Source: Ficedula albicollis (Eukaryota > Chordata > Aves > Passeriformes > Muscicapidae). Taken from it: a stretch of 64,000 bases of DNA. The stretch covers positions 5,244,951 through 5,308,950 of the forward strand of contig NC_021681.1 in assembly GCF_000247815.1 (NCBI RefSeq), in the 5' to 3' direction. Of the stretch, positions 23,161 through 35,580 are shown one piece after another (the first letter of the stretch is position 1; each line of letters opens with the position of its first letter). Made by a program: the position numbers and the translations under genes. Under the pieces are notes generated by a model. The model ran no database searches. It worked only from the letters and a program-made list of their open reading frames with translations, and was not told the origin of the DNA.

Positions 23161-23896
23161 AAGAAAATAAACTTCTTTTTTTTTTTTTTTTAAGCAACTG
23201 ATCTTAGTTGAAATGCATTTGGATTTAGTATCCAGGGTATCACCTGAGTAGATACCATCTCCTTTTTCATGGCATCACACCTCAGCTCTTTTATTTTAGC
23301 CCATTCCTGTGGCAGGGAGCAGACATGCATTCCCCATCTATGACCTGTTCCTTCCTAATGGAGGCATCCCTGGAAAGCCACACTGGAGAAGGCCAGGAGG
23401 ATTCCCTCAATCCTTGAGTTCTGTGCCCTCAGCTCCCTCAGAGGCTCAAGGTGGGATGGAGGAAGAGTAAACTGAAGTAGCAAGGAAGGAAAGACCAAAT
23501 ACCTTCAGGCACTGCAGGTGACACCCATTCTTCCTGCTTTTCCTTCTTTCTGTTTTAATTAAGAGGTGGAATTGTACATACCACAGCACTATGGGCTGTG
23601 GAAAGGCATTCCATGAGTGCCTGCTCTTCCCTGGGTGCATTCCATGTCTGCTTCCCAGTGCTGCTTCCAAACCCTCCTCCAAGGCACAAGGAGCTCCTGG
23701 TGTGCTCCATGTTCCACGAAAACATGGCAAAGGGGAGCAAGCAGGAATCTGGGGGGTGCTGGCTCTGCATGCAGGAGCCTGCACTGTCCCTCTTGGTCTG
23801 AGCTGTCCCTGGCACCTCCTGCCCTGCAATGACACCTGCTGAGAGCTTTGACACCACAGGTATCCCTGCTCCTTCAACCCTGGTGAGCATCCCGTT
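23161..23896. other. Single-copy DNA with one T tract
   Basis: A T tract of about 16 bases sits near 23177-23192. No gene is seen. The minus frame at 23446-24105 (219 codons) overlaps a CR1 copy and is composite chance sequence. Confidence 0.45.
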
Positions 23897-24112
23897 GGGA
23901 TGGAATCATGGAATGGTTTGGGCTGGAAGGAATCTTTGACTTGCTTCTTTCCATCCCTCCCACCATCCCAGGCTGCTCCACACCCCATCCAGCCTGGCCT
24001 TGGAACTTCCAGGGATCCAGGGGCAGCCACAGCTTCTCTGGGCACCCTGTGCCTCCCCACCCTCACAGCCAGGAATTCCTTCCCAATATCCCACCTAACC
24101 CTCATTGCCTTC
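23897..24112 (-). mobile_element. CR1 LINE 3' fragment
   Basis: It opens 'ggaatcatggaatggtttgggctgg', runs 'tggccttggaacttccagggatccagg' and stops after 'ttcccaatatcccacctaaccctc'. Confidence 0.9.
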
Positions 24113-25470
24113 GCAGGTGAGCAGGTTTCCCTTGTTTACACCTGAACTCTTTGTTCAGGCTCATCCTGGAGTCTCCAGATTCCATCCCATCCCAAGATGG
24201 AACTCCATGAAGGAACACTCATCTCCCTAGGCTGGAACACGAATTTGGAGCCTCCCAACTCAGTTATTGACACTGTCCAAAGGCAGAGGAGAGAAATCCC
24301 ACCCGAAAGTGGTGCTGGGGTTGCTTTAAAGCAAACGACTCTGTCGGGGGGTTTGGCATGTGTCTGGCAAGTCTTGGTCAAGATGTAGCTGCAAATGAAT
24401 CTGGTTTTGGGAGTCACTGCCCCAAAGCCTCCCTTGGATGCTAACTGGAAATCTTCCACCCTACTGGCCAGGATTTGCCTGATTCCCAGAAAGCTGCCAG
24501 CATCTTTTCCTGGGCCAAGCAAAAATACATCATTTTCTGCCTTCTCTTTGCACAAGCACCTCCATGTTTGTGGCCATCATTGTGGTTCAGACCTCCAACA
24601 TAGCAAATATTTTATATGGTTTCTTATCCAAAACCCCTCTTTCCCAAAGGGGGATTTTTCATGGCCTTCAGCAGTAGAGGAAAACATAGAAGCAACTCTG
24701 TCTTGCCTTGATAAAAGAAGAAAAGTGAAATCCTGATCTAATTTTATACTTCCAAAAGGGAAAGACAGACATAAAAGGATCTGCCAAAGAGAAGAGTCTC
24801 ATAATCAAAGGGGAAAAACAATAGACTTTATTTGTTTATTGGATATGTAAATATACCATATTCATTATCAGCTGGAATCTGGCCCAGGAGAAAAAAAAAA
24901 AATCTCAGCAAAGAAAAATACAATAAAAGCTTCATCAATGCTCTCTGTGCTCACCAGCAGTTCTTGTTTTATGGAGACCAAATCATGGCCCACAAGAGTG
25001 GAATGGAGGGTTCAGGAAGGGCTCAGCTCATTCTTTGGGATGTGAGGGGGTTCATCCCTTACTGATGGAGAAGAGCAAGCCAGATTTCCTAATCTGCTCC
25101 CAGGGAAGAATGTTCTGCCGTGAGGATCCCACCCTTAGAAAGCCCTGGGGGACCAGCGGACCTGGGAGCAGGGATTGCTCCTGTGTCTCATCTGCTGGGC
25201 ACCCCTTGCTGAAACGCCCCTCTGAAAGCATCCCCAGAGTCCAGCCCGGCCCTCAGGGATGGGCAGAGAACATTAAAGACGATCTGAGAGCTGTTTGAAG
25301 GAGTGCTGAGGATGGCTCTGATGAAACCAGCTGGTGGGTGATGCCACCAGCGCTGCTTGGAGCTAGGAGGGGGAAAAATCCTTCTGAAGTGCATCTTCAG
25401 AGATAGTTTTTTCTTATGAAGGGGGGAAATAGAAACAAGATGGGGGGGAGAAAAGGAAAAAAAAACCCCA
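24113..25470. other. Single-copy DNA, no gene seen
   Basis: Mixed sequence with one A tract near 24891. No gene or repeat family is recognised. Confidence 0.45.
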
Positions 25471-26480
25471 CATCCTCTCCATCAGCAGCAGCTTGTGTCT
25501 CCAGGCTCTCCGGCAATGATACCTCAACCCACCCATTCAGCAGTCCATTATCACTTCCCTCCTTCCATTATTCCCCTCCAACCTTATCAGACGTAAGCAT
25601 CGTCTCAGACGCTCCAACTGGAGCCTTGTAATTGTCCCTGGTTCGAGCTCGATAGCACCTTGAACCGCCAGAGTAATCTCTGCTTTAAAAAAAAAAAAAA
25701 AAAAAAAAAATAAGGGGTTTAAAAAAAAAAAAAAAAAAAAAAAAAATCGGGCTCTGCAAGGAGATGATGCTCGAATTTGCCTGTGGCTATGCGGGATCTT
25801 TAATAGCGAACTCTTTTCCCTCTCCCGAGCTCGCAGATAAATGGGGAAATTATTTTTCTTTTTCTTTTTTTTTTTTTTTTATTATTTATTTATCCCCAGC
25901 CTTTTATCACAATATTTATTACGGGGTTTGCAATATTATTATTAGCAGCTCCTGGGGGCACATGGTGGAAGAGGTGGGTGGGGAAAGTGGAATTATATCA
26001 GACAGGAGTCGTCTCTGGGGGAGAAAAATGAGATGGAAACGGCATTTCTTGGGCATCTCCATGTGAGGAAGAGCCAGGCTCCGAGGTCTGACCCTTTCTC
26101 CTCACATCTAGGCAAGGTTTAAACCCAAGAACCGCGAGTCCAAGCGGGGTTTAATTAGGAAAGAAGCCGCTTTTAATTTTAGGCTGGGAAGAGAAGGAAA
26201 ATATGCAAAGCCCCGTTCAAAAAGCAGGTGAGGAGGATCTTGGCACTGCTTTGCAGCATTTGTAGATAACCCCAGCTCCTAGCCCAGACAGCACAAAAAA
26301 TGGGAAAAGAGGTGAAAATCTCTCTTAAGTGAGGACCTACCCCAGGAGATTGGAAGATGGGGGCGGCCTGTTATTACCTGAATTGATTGTTTCCTTCTAA
26401 TAAACAAGACCCATCCTCCTGCTGATGTTTGCCTCCCCCACTGACCTCTAGATTCTCATGTTCCTGCCCCAAAATTGACT
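25471..26480. promoter_or_regulatory. Candidate conserved non-coding block with twin A tracts
   Basis: Non-repetitive AT-rich DNA with cores such as TCCATTATCAC, CTTATCAGACG, TTGTAATTGTCC, TTTATCACAATATTTATTACGG and GCAATATTATTATTAGC, and unusually many CpGs for AT-rich DNA (25620-25830). Two A tracts (25687-25710 and 25721-25746) flank a ten-base TAAGGGGTTT spacer. It looks like regulatory sequence near a developmental gene, on texture alone. Confidence 0.3.
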
Positions 26481-27438
26481 CTCCCGCTGCATTTCTCAGC
26501 TCCCTGTTTACAAAATGTCAGCTGGAAATTGCTGCCCATCATTTAATTGCAGACCTTACACTTGGGTGCTGGTATCTGTGAGTTTCCATGAAATCTTCAT
26601 TGTTATCTGGCCTTTTATTCCTCGTGTTCACACCTGGTAGGAAACCTTCGCTGCTTTTTCCTTTAAAGGTGATTGCAAAGGGGAAAATGAATTAGTGCCA
26701 GTTGTTGCTTTATGATGTATATCTGGAAAACCTAAGGCGGGGGAAAAAAAAAAGGGAAATCGTTGAATTCTGAAGTTGCTTTTGCACGTTTTAACATTGA
26801 AAGTTGTGGACAACTTGGTTTTTTTTTTACTTAGTCTCTCCAAAACGTTGAGAAAGATGGAAGTTTACATCCTTAACAACAATTTGCAAGGGGTGCTTCA
26901 AAATGACAGAGAGTTTATTTGTTGGGTGGGGTGCAGAGGTGCAGCACCTCAGAGGAACCTTTGGAAGTGCTGTCTGACAAATTATCCACTGGCAGATAGA
27001 AAATTCCTTTTCTTTTCCCCCCCAAAGCCGCAATGGAGGCACAACTCAAATCTGTCAGCTGGACGCTTTCCAATGCATTTCCAAGAGCAGAAGGCCACGA
27101 GTTGAGATTATTTTGGTGCTAAGCCTGTCCCAGGAGATGGGATAGAGGAGCACTGCGGCGTGGAGAGGGAGGATGTGATTCACAGCACTGCTGGGGATGT
27201 TCCAGCAGCGTTGTGTTGGGAGCACGTGCTCCTAAAAGCATCCCCTCCTCGGGTCACCACCTGCCTCTGGTTAAAATACCTCAGATTTAAAGGGTTTTCC
27301 TCTGTGGTCACATTAATCCTGTCCCTCTCCCGGTGTGGTGTTTTTGTGGGGAGCCCACCTTTGGTCATCTGAACTGGTGGGTGGGAAGAGTTTGTGGTGG
27401 GTGAGGAGCTTGGTGGGTCTGGGCAATGCAATCCTGGA
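26481..27438. other. Single-copy DNA, no gene seen
   Basis: Mixed sequence. Short A and T tracts occur near 26744 and 26820. No gene is seen. Confidence 0.45.
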
Positions 27439-28047
27439 CTCCAGAGCTGTGCCCTGGGCTGGTCCCCAGGGTGGGCAGCAGGAAAGGGATTGGGATTCTG
27501 CCCCTCTGCCCCACTCAGGTGAGACCCCACCTGCAGAGCTGCCCCAGCCCTGCAATCCAAAGCACCAGAAGGATGCTGGAGCTGCTGGAGAGAGTCCAGA
27601 GGAGGTCACAGAAGTGCTCCAAGGGCTGGACTCCTCTACTCTGGAGCCAGGCTGGGAGAGCTGGGGATGTTCACCTTGAGAAGAGAAAGCTCCAGGGAGA
27701 CTTCAGAGCCCTTTCCAGTACCTAAAGGGATTCCTGGACAGCTGCAGAGAGACTTGGGACAAGGGTCTAGAGTAACAGGATGAGGGGGAATAGTTTTAAG
27801 ATGTAGTAGAGTAGATTTAGGGTGGGATATTGGGAAGAAATCCTTCCCTGTGAGGGTGCTGAGGCCTGGCACAGGGTGCCCAGAGAAGCTGTGGGTTTCC
27901 CTGGATCCCTGGCAGTGTCCAAGGCCAGGCTGGACAGGGCTTGGAGCATCCTGGGACAGTGGAAGGTGTCCCTGCCCATGGCAGGGGCTGGCACTGGATG
28001 TTCTCTAAGGTCCCTTCCCACCCAAACCATTCTGCAGTTCCCTGATT
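27439..28047 (+). mobile_element. CR1 LINE 3' fragment, about 610 bp
   Basis: The plus frame holds LLERVQRRSQK and, a little later, LEKRKLQGDF, residues of the CR1 ORF2 carboxy end. Then come 'gggatattgggaagaaatccttccctgtgagg', 'ggcagtgtccaaggccaggctgg' and the terminus 'cccacccaaaccattctgcag'. The 5' part matches the minus copy at 12.7 kb. Frames are broken. Confidence 0.93.
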
Positions 28048-28348
28048 CCAGATTCCCTTGGGCGTTGTTGATCCTAGGGGATTCATGCCACCCCTATTGC
28101 ATCCTACAGCTCAAAGTTAGGCTCAGTCAGAACTAGAAAAAACCAGCAATCACAGATAGCTGAGCTTTGTATCCCAAAGGAAGAGCTGGGTCTGTGCAGC
28201 TGATCAGAACAGCAACAGGACTGCAGTGTCCTGTAAATCAGCCCCTCGGATCCCCCACACAAAGAAAAGATCTCTAAACAAACACAATTATTTTCCTTAT
28301 TTTTTTTTTCTGTTTTCTTAGATCTTACTGGCATGATTTTTGATTACG
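28048..28348. other. Single-copy DNA
   Basis: Mixed sequence, no feature recognised. Confidence 0.45.
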
Positions 28349-28408
28349 TTTTAGGGTTTGTAAATCTGTTTTAGGGTTTGTAAATCTGTTTCAGGGTTTG
28401 TAAATCTA
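28349..28408 (+). repeat. 20-bp tandem repeat, 3 copies
   Basis: The unit is TTTTAGGGTTTGTAAATCTG. Copies 1 and 2 are identical and copy 3 has two changes. Each unit contains TTTAGGGTTT, which looks telomere-like but is only once per 20 bp. TTTGTAAATC recurs once more near 28481. Confidence 0.95.
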
Positions 28409-28412
28409 TCGC

Positions 28413-28448
28413 CTGACTTCTAAGCCAATCGCCTGTTTCAGAAGTCAG
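28413..28448. repeat. Inverted repeat, 9-bp stem
   Basis: CTGACTTCT and AGAAGTCAG are perfect inverse complements separated by 18 bases. It immediately follows the 20-bp tandem repeat. Confidence 0.85.
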
Positions 28449-31400
28449 TCAGGGAGTTAAATCTGATGTGTAAAGTCATGGTTTGTAAATCAAAGCTCAG
28501 TTCTCAGGTTAGCTGAGAGGATTTATGAATCTGGATGGAGATACCGAAATCTGGTTTATGAAAGCGCTGATTTATAAATAAAACCCCCAAAGTGCAGCTT
28601 GGCTTGGCAGGTGATGATCAGGAGGTGCAGGATGACCATGCCGTGGACACCCAGCACCAGCTGTGGCAGGGACCCCTCCTGATCCATCAGCACCCCGGAT
28701 TTCCCCTGCACTGGGAAATGGGAGCTCAGTGCTGCTGGATCCCGCCAGGACAAAGGAGAACAATTTGGATGTTGCCCATCACAGAGGGGAGTGGTTTCCC
28801 AGCTGTTCTCCATCCTCCCACACTGGCCCAGGGGTGGAGCAGCACCCCTGAGCACCAAAACCCCTCCATCCTCCCTTCTCAGCCCCCAGCACCCCAATTT
28901 CCACCAAAGCCAGGAGAATGGCTGAGAGGCTTCAAAAGTTTTATGGTATAAAAGTGTCTCTTATGTAAAAAAAAAAAAAAAAAGAGAGAAGGAAAAAAAA
29001 AAAGAGGGGGGAAATCAAATTTCTACAGTTCTAAAACTTTTTTTAAAGCATTTAAAATTTAAGCTGGGGATTTATAAATGGGCTATTAAAGTTTAAGAGT
29101 TTCATTATAGTTTTTTTTAAAATCATAATTACTTTAGGTAGGGGAGGAGGGATAGATCTACTTTATTCCTAGAGGAAACTATACATATATATGAAGTATC
29201 TATATAAAAGCTGGAACTGAGCTTATATTAATACAGTTTAACTGATATTCAATAACTTCACCCTCCCTTTTTCCTATTGTCCATATTTAAATACTTCAAA
29301 AAGAATTCTAATCAAGTGGAAATTAATAGGGGAGGAAATACTGGGGTAGCAGGAGAGGGCTCTAATCCCACTCTCTCTTAATATTTCAAAGTCTCTTTTA
29401 TTTTCCTAATAAAAAAAGAGAGAGCGAGAGGGAGAAAGTGGAATTAATCCAGTGCTCTGAACTGTCCTCTCGTCTTACTGATTTAAATAAAATCCAAGAG
29501 CACATCACACCAGAAGGCCACTCCTGGCCACGTGCCAGGGTGGGCTCCCACCTCCCAGCTTTGCCTCCCTGCCTGGCACTGGAGGTGGTCGACCCCCAAA
29601 ACCAGCCCCAGGGGCTTTGGGGTGCCCTCCCACCCCTCTCTGCAGCCCCACCGGGGCAGGCTCAGCCTCCTGGGGGGGTTTGGTGCACCCCAAGCTCATC
29701 CCTGCTCCCGAGGGAAGCTTCCCTGCGGGGCCTGAGATGATGCTGGGGTTAGATCAGGACAAGGCTGAGCGTGACCTGCAGGAGAGGGGAACTCCTGGTG
29801 GATCATTCTGTGACAGAGACAGAAGAAACCAAATATTCTGCATTTTTCTTTTGCCTTGATTTCTCTGTTGCTGCATGCTGAGGACGGGGGAGCAAAGCCT
29901 CTTCTGACACCAGCCTTGCCCAGCTCCTCCTGAGCCAAACCTCGGGATTTAAACCTGGCTTTCTGCCTGGTTAGGGTGCCCTCAGCCCCAGGAAGTTATT
30001 TAACCATGGAGTACAGCTGGAGGCAGCCTTGTGAAAGCACCCTGAGCTGGCTGCAGTGCCTCCAGCCGAGCAGCAAATAAATATATAAATAAATTAATGC
30101 TGTATCCCTTCTATCCATAGGGCAGCAGCACTCACTAGATGGCACAGCACTCCTTCCCTACGCCTCTGGCCCTGCTTTATTTGCATCAGGCTGGTGTGAA
30201 GGCAGCACCCAAAGTGGCCAGGCTTCTCCTGTGGCAGCCAGGTGTGTGTGCAGGGGGTCACACACCCAAAATCCACGCTCAGCCCGGCAGGGGCAGCACT
30301 GGTGTTGGAGCTTTGCTTCTCTCTGCCTCTGCTGCCACACACATCTCAGCCCTGGAGAGTCTCCTCCCTCTTCCCAGTTTGATTCAGAGGCACATTTTGG
30401 GGAAAGCAAGAGGATGCCAGAGCCCAGGAGTCACAGCACACAGCAGCTGTGGGATGTGGGGTGATGTGGAAGAGTTTCCCTTGTAGGAAATACATTGCAG
30501 ATCTTTAATTTCAGCCAACTGACCTGGTTAACTGATGGGCACTTAGACAGAGCATTTCCCCAAACGTTTCATTGTGGATTTAAATTTTTTAAAATTTATT
30601 TTAAATTTTTAATTGTTCTGTTAAAAAAAAAATCAGCCTTCTAGATTTCTCAATCTCATTATACAGAAAAAACATTCATTAAATGTGATGTTAAGCTCCA
30701 AGGCTTAATGATGACCATGCAGTGTCATTTTACCTTTTAAATTGCTGAACAGTGAATAATTGGTGTAAGAAATGCACACAGCTGAGGTGTCTTCATTCAG
30801 CTGCTCCAGAATTTAACAGAAAACAAATTAGAGAAAGAAAGAGCTGTGGTTTTCAAGCATTCCAAGACAGATGATAGCACCAAGGAAAAGTCATACCAGA
30901 GAACACATGAATTCAGATGACAAAGATAAAGAGTTTTCAGTGGTTTTGGAACCTTTGGTTTCTTAGAAATTCAACCAGCAAAACAAAAAAGGAAATGATA
31001 CCTACTCCAAAGCCACCAAGGATAAGAAGTTGGAAATAATGTTCTATCCCTGCCTGTAATATCTTCCTGTGCCTGGCTGGAATTCAGGCCCTGCCCAGGG
31101 CTAATAACCAGCTATTACTGGCTGTGACCCAGCTGGGCACCCAGGGAGGGGGAATCATAGCCAAGGTGTGGGTAGGAAATATAAGCACAGGGTTGGAAAT
31201 AATAAGAATAGATTCAAATTCATAAAGATTTTACTGTCAGCATGTTGAGAAGGAAATTATTGCAGAGCCTGTCTGTCTTAGGAGAGAGAGGAGCAGGGCT
31301 GGGGTGTTCTGTGGGATTGGTGGGGATGAGGGTGGGCAGCCAAAAGGACCAGAAAGGAATTCCCATTACTCTGCAAATGCCCTGGAAATTTTCACAAAAT

Positions 31401-31611
31401 GGGATTTCTGAGAGAGAGGGGAGGTGACAGGCAGCTGGTTAGGCTGGATGGTCTTTGCCATGGGAGGGATGGGTTGGACTCCTGGGGTGAATATCAGGGC
31501 TATTTTTTAATGGGAATGTTGATTACTGAAAAACTTGATGAGCATTTTTTGGGGGAGAGGTTGGGTTTTTGGTTGGTTGGTTTGTTTTGCTTGGTTTTTG
31601 TTTCTTTTGTG
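28449..31611. other. Single-copy DNA; AT-rich at 28.96-29.44 and 30.5-31.0 kb
   Basis: About 3 kb without any recognised gene or repeat. Purine-rich A/GA tracts lie at 28969-29010 and 29410-29437. The AT-rich parts (for example 29040-29300 and 30570-30760) contain TAATTA/AATTAA cores but no firm signature. Confidence 0.4.
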
Positions 31612-32260
<649 letters not shown>

Positions 32261-32734
32261 GCTTTTTCTTGTAAAAAGAAGATCTCGGTTTTTTCTTACC
32301 TGCCCCAGGAAAGGCCTGGGATTTGTACTTTGGGATCCTCTTCTGCCCTGTCCATCAAGCTCCTCACCAGAGCTGCAGCCCCCCAGAGTTCATCCCTGCC
32401 TGCAGCGTGGGAGGAGATCCCACAGCCCCAGCCCCATGGCCAGCAGCCCCTGGATCCTCCCGAGCCAGACCCCATCACCTCCACAAGGTCCTGTCCTCCT
32501 TCACCACCTGCAGGTGCTCCCAGGGCGTCCTTCAGATGTGCCTCAGGTGGCACCAAAGCCACCTGCAGAGTACAACCCTTCAGGACAGACTTGTTCAGCT
32601 CATCCTGGGCTGTGACAAAGCTCTTCTGAAAAGAAAATATAAAAAATGTCAGGATTTTCCCAAAGGACCGGGATTCCCATTCTTGGTCAGTTGTTGCTGC
32701 CCTAAAGAGATCTGAATGAGCAGGAACAAGTGAG
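32261..32734. other. Single-copy DNA, no gene seen
   Basis: GC-richer mixed sequence. The short reading frames are not recognisable. Confidence 0.4.
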
Positions 32735-33150
32735 GGCAGAGAATCCCAGGAGGGTTTGGGTGGGAAGAGACCTTAAAGCCCATCCAGTCCCACCCCTGCC
32801 ATGGGCAGGGACACCTTCCACTGTCCCAGGCTGCTCCAAGCCCTGTCCAACCTGGCCTTGGACACTGCCAGGGATCCAGGAGCAGCCACAGCTTCTCTGG
32901 GCACCCTGTGCCAGGGCCTCAGCACCCTCACAGGGAAGGATTTCTTCCCAATATCCCATTTAAATCCACCTTCCTTCATCTTAAGACCATTCTCCTTGTG
33001 CTGTCACTCCAAACCCTTGGAAATTGTCTCTCTCCATCTTTTCCTGCAGGCTTCTTTTAGTTGCTGGAAACCACAATCAGATCACCCTGGTACTTCTCCA
33101 GACTGAACAATCCCAACTCTCCAGCCTTTCCTCATAGGAGGGGTGCTGAT
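32735..33150 (-). mobile_element. CR1 LINE 3' fragment, about 415 bp
   Basis: It opens 'agagaatcccaggagggtttgggtgg', runs 'cactgtcccaggctgctccaagccc' and 'gggaaggatttcttcccaatatccc', and ends near 'cagcctttcctcataggaggggtgc'. It closely resembles the copy at 16.17 kb. Confidence 0.93.
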
Positions 33151-33559
33151 CTCTGTTTCACAAAGTTGTGACATTTGTGCCATACCTCTGATCCTTGGAA
33201 ACATTACATTGTTTCCCTTCCTGACCTGTGGAAGGTCCAAAATTATATTTATTCCAAAATAAAACAGGTCCTTGTCCTTTCCCCAGGGAATTCACTCCTT
33301 GTGGTCACTGCTCATTACCCAAATTATTTAAGCCAGTGCTGAGATTTCCCCAGGATTTAGGAGGGTGTAAAAGATGCTCTTTCTTTCCTGGCAATGATCT
33401 CACAAGTGAAACCAGAACCAACCCATTGTCCCCCAGCAAACACATGGATACCTCCCACACAAACAAATATCCATCTGCTACAACATCCCTCTCCACAAAA
33501 ACCAACATGAACCTGCAGGAAAGGCTCCTACAATATCACAGGAATGAAAGATAAAATGG
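33151..33559. other. Single-copy DNA, no gene seen
   Basis: Mixed sequence, no feature recognised. Confidence 0.45.
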
Positions 33560-33840
33560 TGTGAGTACAATAACCCATAAAACTCAGCAAATACTCCAGT
33601 TAGAATATAATTTTACTGGAGGGGGGCGAGGGGAAATAGCTTCTCTCAAAGAAAAGGTGGTTTAAAATTAAAATTCATTAAAGAAGGCTGGCTGACACAT
33701 TTCTGCATTCTTTGAGGAAGTATATCTGTTTCATTTAATGCACTGTCCAATTAAAAAGAAGTGGTCCCTTATTACAGATATGATTTATTCTCTGATAAAC
33801 CACTGATTTATGGCTCACTGGGGTATGTATTTAATACTGT
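33560..33840. promoter_or_regulatory. Candidate conserved non-coding block
   Basis: AT-rich and non-repetitive, with AATATAATTTTAC, AAATTAAAATTCATTAAAG, TTTAATGCAC, CCAATTAAAAAG, ATATGATTTATTC and a palindrome-like pair around GATAAACCACTGATTTATGG. Followed by an A tract. The call rests on texture only. Confidence 0.25.
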
Positions 33841-34330
33841 CAAAAAAAAAAAAAAAAAAATGAAAGGACACCCAAAACTATCTGCAGTGCTACAGTGACT
33901 CAGTCTGAAAAGGATCTGAGGAAGCAAAGACCCCTGGGAGTTAAATGTAATCTTTGCCTGGGATAAAAGCGCCAGGAACTGCTGATCTTCACAAAAGGAT
34001 CCTTCAGCACCAGCCCCAGCCACCCTGCACATGCTCAGTCTTCCTCTCCTCCTCCTCTTCCTCCTCTTCCTGCACCCCAACCAAGGAGCTGTAGGAAAGC
34101 AACACTTTTAAACAGAAAAATAAAAAAAGAAACCCAGAAATATGGCATTATTGGAATTTTCCTCCCAAATTCTGAACGCCAGCAAAGCGCTGCCTCGTGG
34201 TACCTACAGGGAATAATAATTCACTTGTTAATCTCTAATTTAGAAAAATAATTGGCATTTTTTTTTGTAGGCAGCTTTTTTTTTTTTTAATTTTTAATGA
34301 GTTGGGGTTTTTTTCTCCCAAATTGGAAGT
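33841..34330. other. A tract and mixed DNA; short CT-rich run
   Basis: An A tract of 19 bases sits at 33842-33860 and a CT-rich run (CTCCTCCTCTTCC) at about 34038-34070. No gene is seen. Confidence 0.5.
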
Positions 34331-34420
34331 CTCATTTTGCTGATGGAAGAACAGGAGGCCAGGATAAGCAAAGTGCTTTGCTTCAGCTCCCAGCACACTT
34401 AGCAGCAGCCTGGAGCAGGG
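34331..34420 (-). mobile_element. MIR-type SINE remnant (minus)
   Basis: The plus strand reads TCATTTTGCTGATGGAAGAA, CAGGAGGCCAGGATAAGC, AAGTGCTTTGC and then AGCTCCCAGCACAC. In order this follows the reverse complement of the MIR centre (CATTTTACAGATGAGGAAAC, TGAGGCACAGAGAGGT, AAGTGACTTGCCC, GGTCACACAGC). Highly diverged. Confidence 0.5.
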
Positions 34421-35370
34421 ACAGCAGGATTCCTCCATGGGTGGGAGATGGCAGCTCTCCTGGCTTGGAGCTTTTTGGTCCCCATTACAGCAACACAAAA
34501 TTGAGGAATCACCTCTCCCAGTGAAATCCTCTGGGAGAGGTCAGGAATTTGCTTTTCTCCATCACTGGCCAGGGGAGGAGAGATGGACTTGCTTAATGGT
34601 GACTGTGGCATCAGGGATCCTCAAACCCCAGCGAGCTCTGCCTCCCAAAGGATTCCAATGACAAAAGTGGGAAGGGGGGAAGTTTTTCACTGCTTCTTCC
34701 CTTGTACAAAAGCATAGAGCTGGACCTGTGCTGAAGCTGTGCATCCTTGTGCCCACCGACTTGTCCCTCCACATAGGACAGAGTACAGATGGTCCTAAAT
34801 GTTCCAACAGATTTAGCTGGACCTCAGAAATAAACAGATGAAGAGGTTTTCTGTTATTGGGATTTTGCCTCTTCAGAAGGAGCAGAAGTCCTGTTTTCAC
34901 AGATTTTCCCCCATCACTGGGAAACATCAATGTTGTTCCAACGAAATGGACACCAAACTAATTTAGTTATTGCCCAGCCTTGTAATTAATACCAAACCGT
35001 GAATCTCTGCAAGAACAGGAAATAGCAGCAAAATCCCCTGGTTTTCTCTGCCAACTCCACCTCACCTGTTTGATGAGAAGAGATGGGTCTGATGAGAAGT
35101 AACAGAGAAATAGGTTTTAATTCCTCGCTTCTCCCCACATGTGCCCACCCTAATCCAGAAAGTCTCTGCAGTTCAAAAGCAAAAGTGTGTTCTTTTTTCT
35201 TTGCACACCACAAGGGTCTCTTTGCTTAGAGCTGGCACCAGAGCTTGGATCAAGGATCATAAATCCAAGATAAAGAATGATCTTGTAAATAGAAAGAAAG
35301 CCATGAGAGCAATCTGCCTCTATCTGCTTCTCATGTGTTCTTGTAAAATCCAGTCCAAAAATACTCCAAA
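34421..35370. other. Single-copy DNA, no gene seen
   Basis: Mixed sequence, no feature recognised. Confidence 0.45.
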
Positions 35371-35580
35371 CCAACAAAACCCTCTGAAAAAGTGATGGTG
35401 TTTAACTAGAAAAGGTTCATAAGGTTCATCTGAACCATCACTTTGTCCAACCAAACCCTCTGAAAAAGTGATGATGTTTAACTAGAAAAGGTTCATCTGA
35501 ACCATCACTTTGTCCAACCAAACCCTCTGAAAAAATGATGGTGTTTAACTGGAAAAGGTTCACCTGAATGATCACTTTCT
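35371..35580. repeat. 67-bp tandem repeat, 3 copies, hairpin-forming
   Basis: Unit boundaries are 35371-35446 (76 bp, with a 9-bp AAGGTTCAT duplication), 35447-35513 (67 bp) and 35514-35580 (67 bp). Each unit starts CCAAC(C)AAA and CCCTCTG. In copy 1 AAAGTGATGGT pairs perfectly with ACCATCACTTT, and the DNA between holds a second nested pair, GGTTCA with TGAACC. Copy 3 has drifted. No known family is recognised. Confidence 0.93.

Noticed and set aside
23446..24105. 219-residue minus frame
   Set aside because: It begins inside a CR1 fragment and continues in single-copy DNA without any domain.
28349..28408. Interstitial telomere
   Set aside because: TTTAGGG occurs only once per 20-bp unit; the vertebrate telomere repeat TTAGGG is not tandem here.
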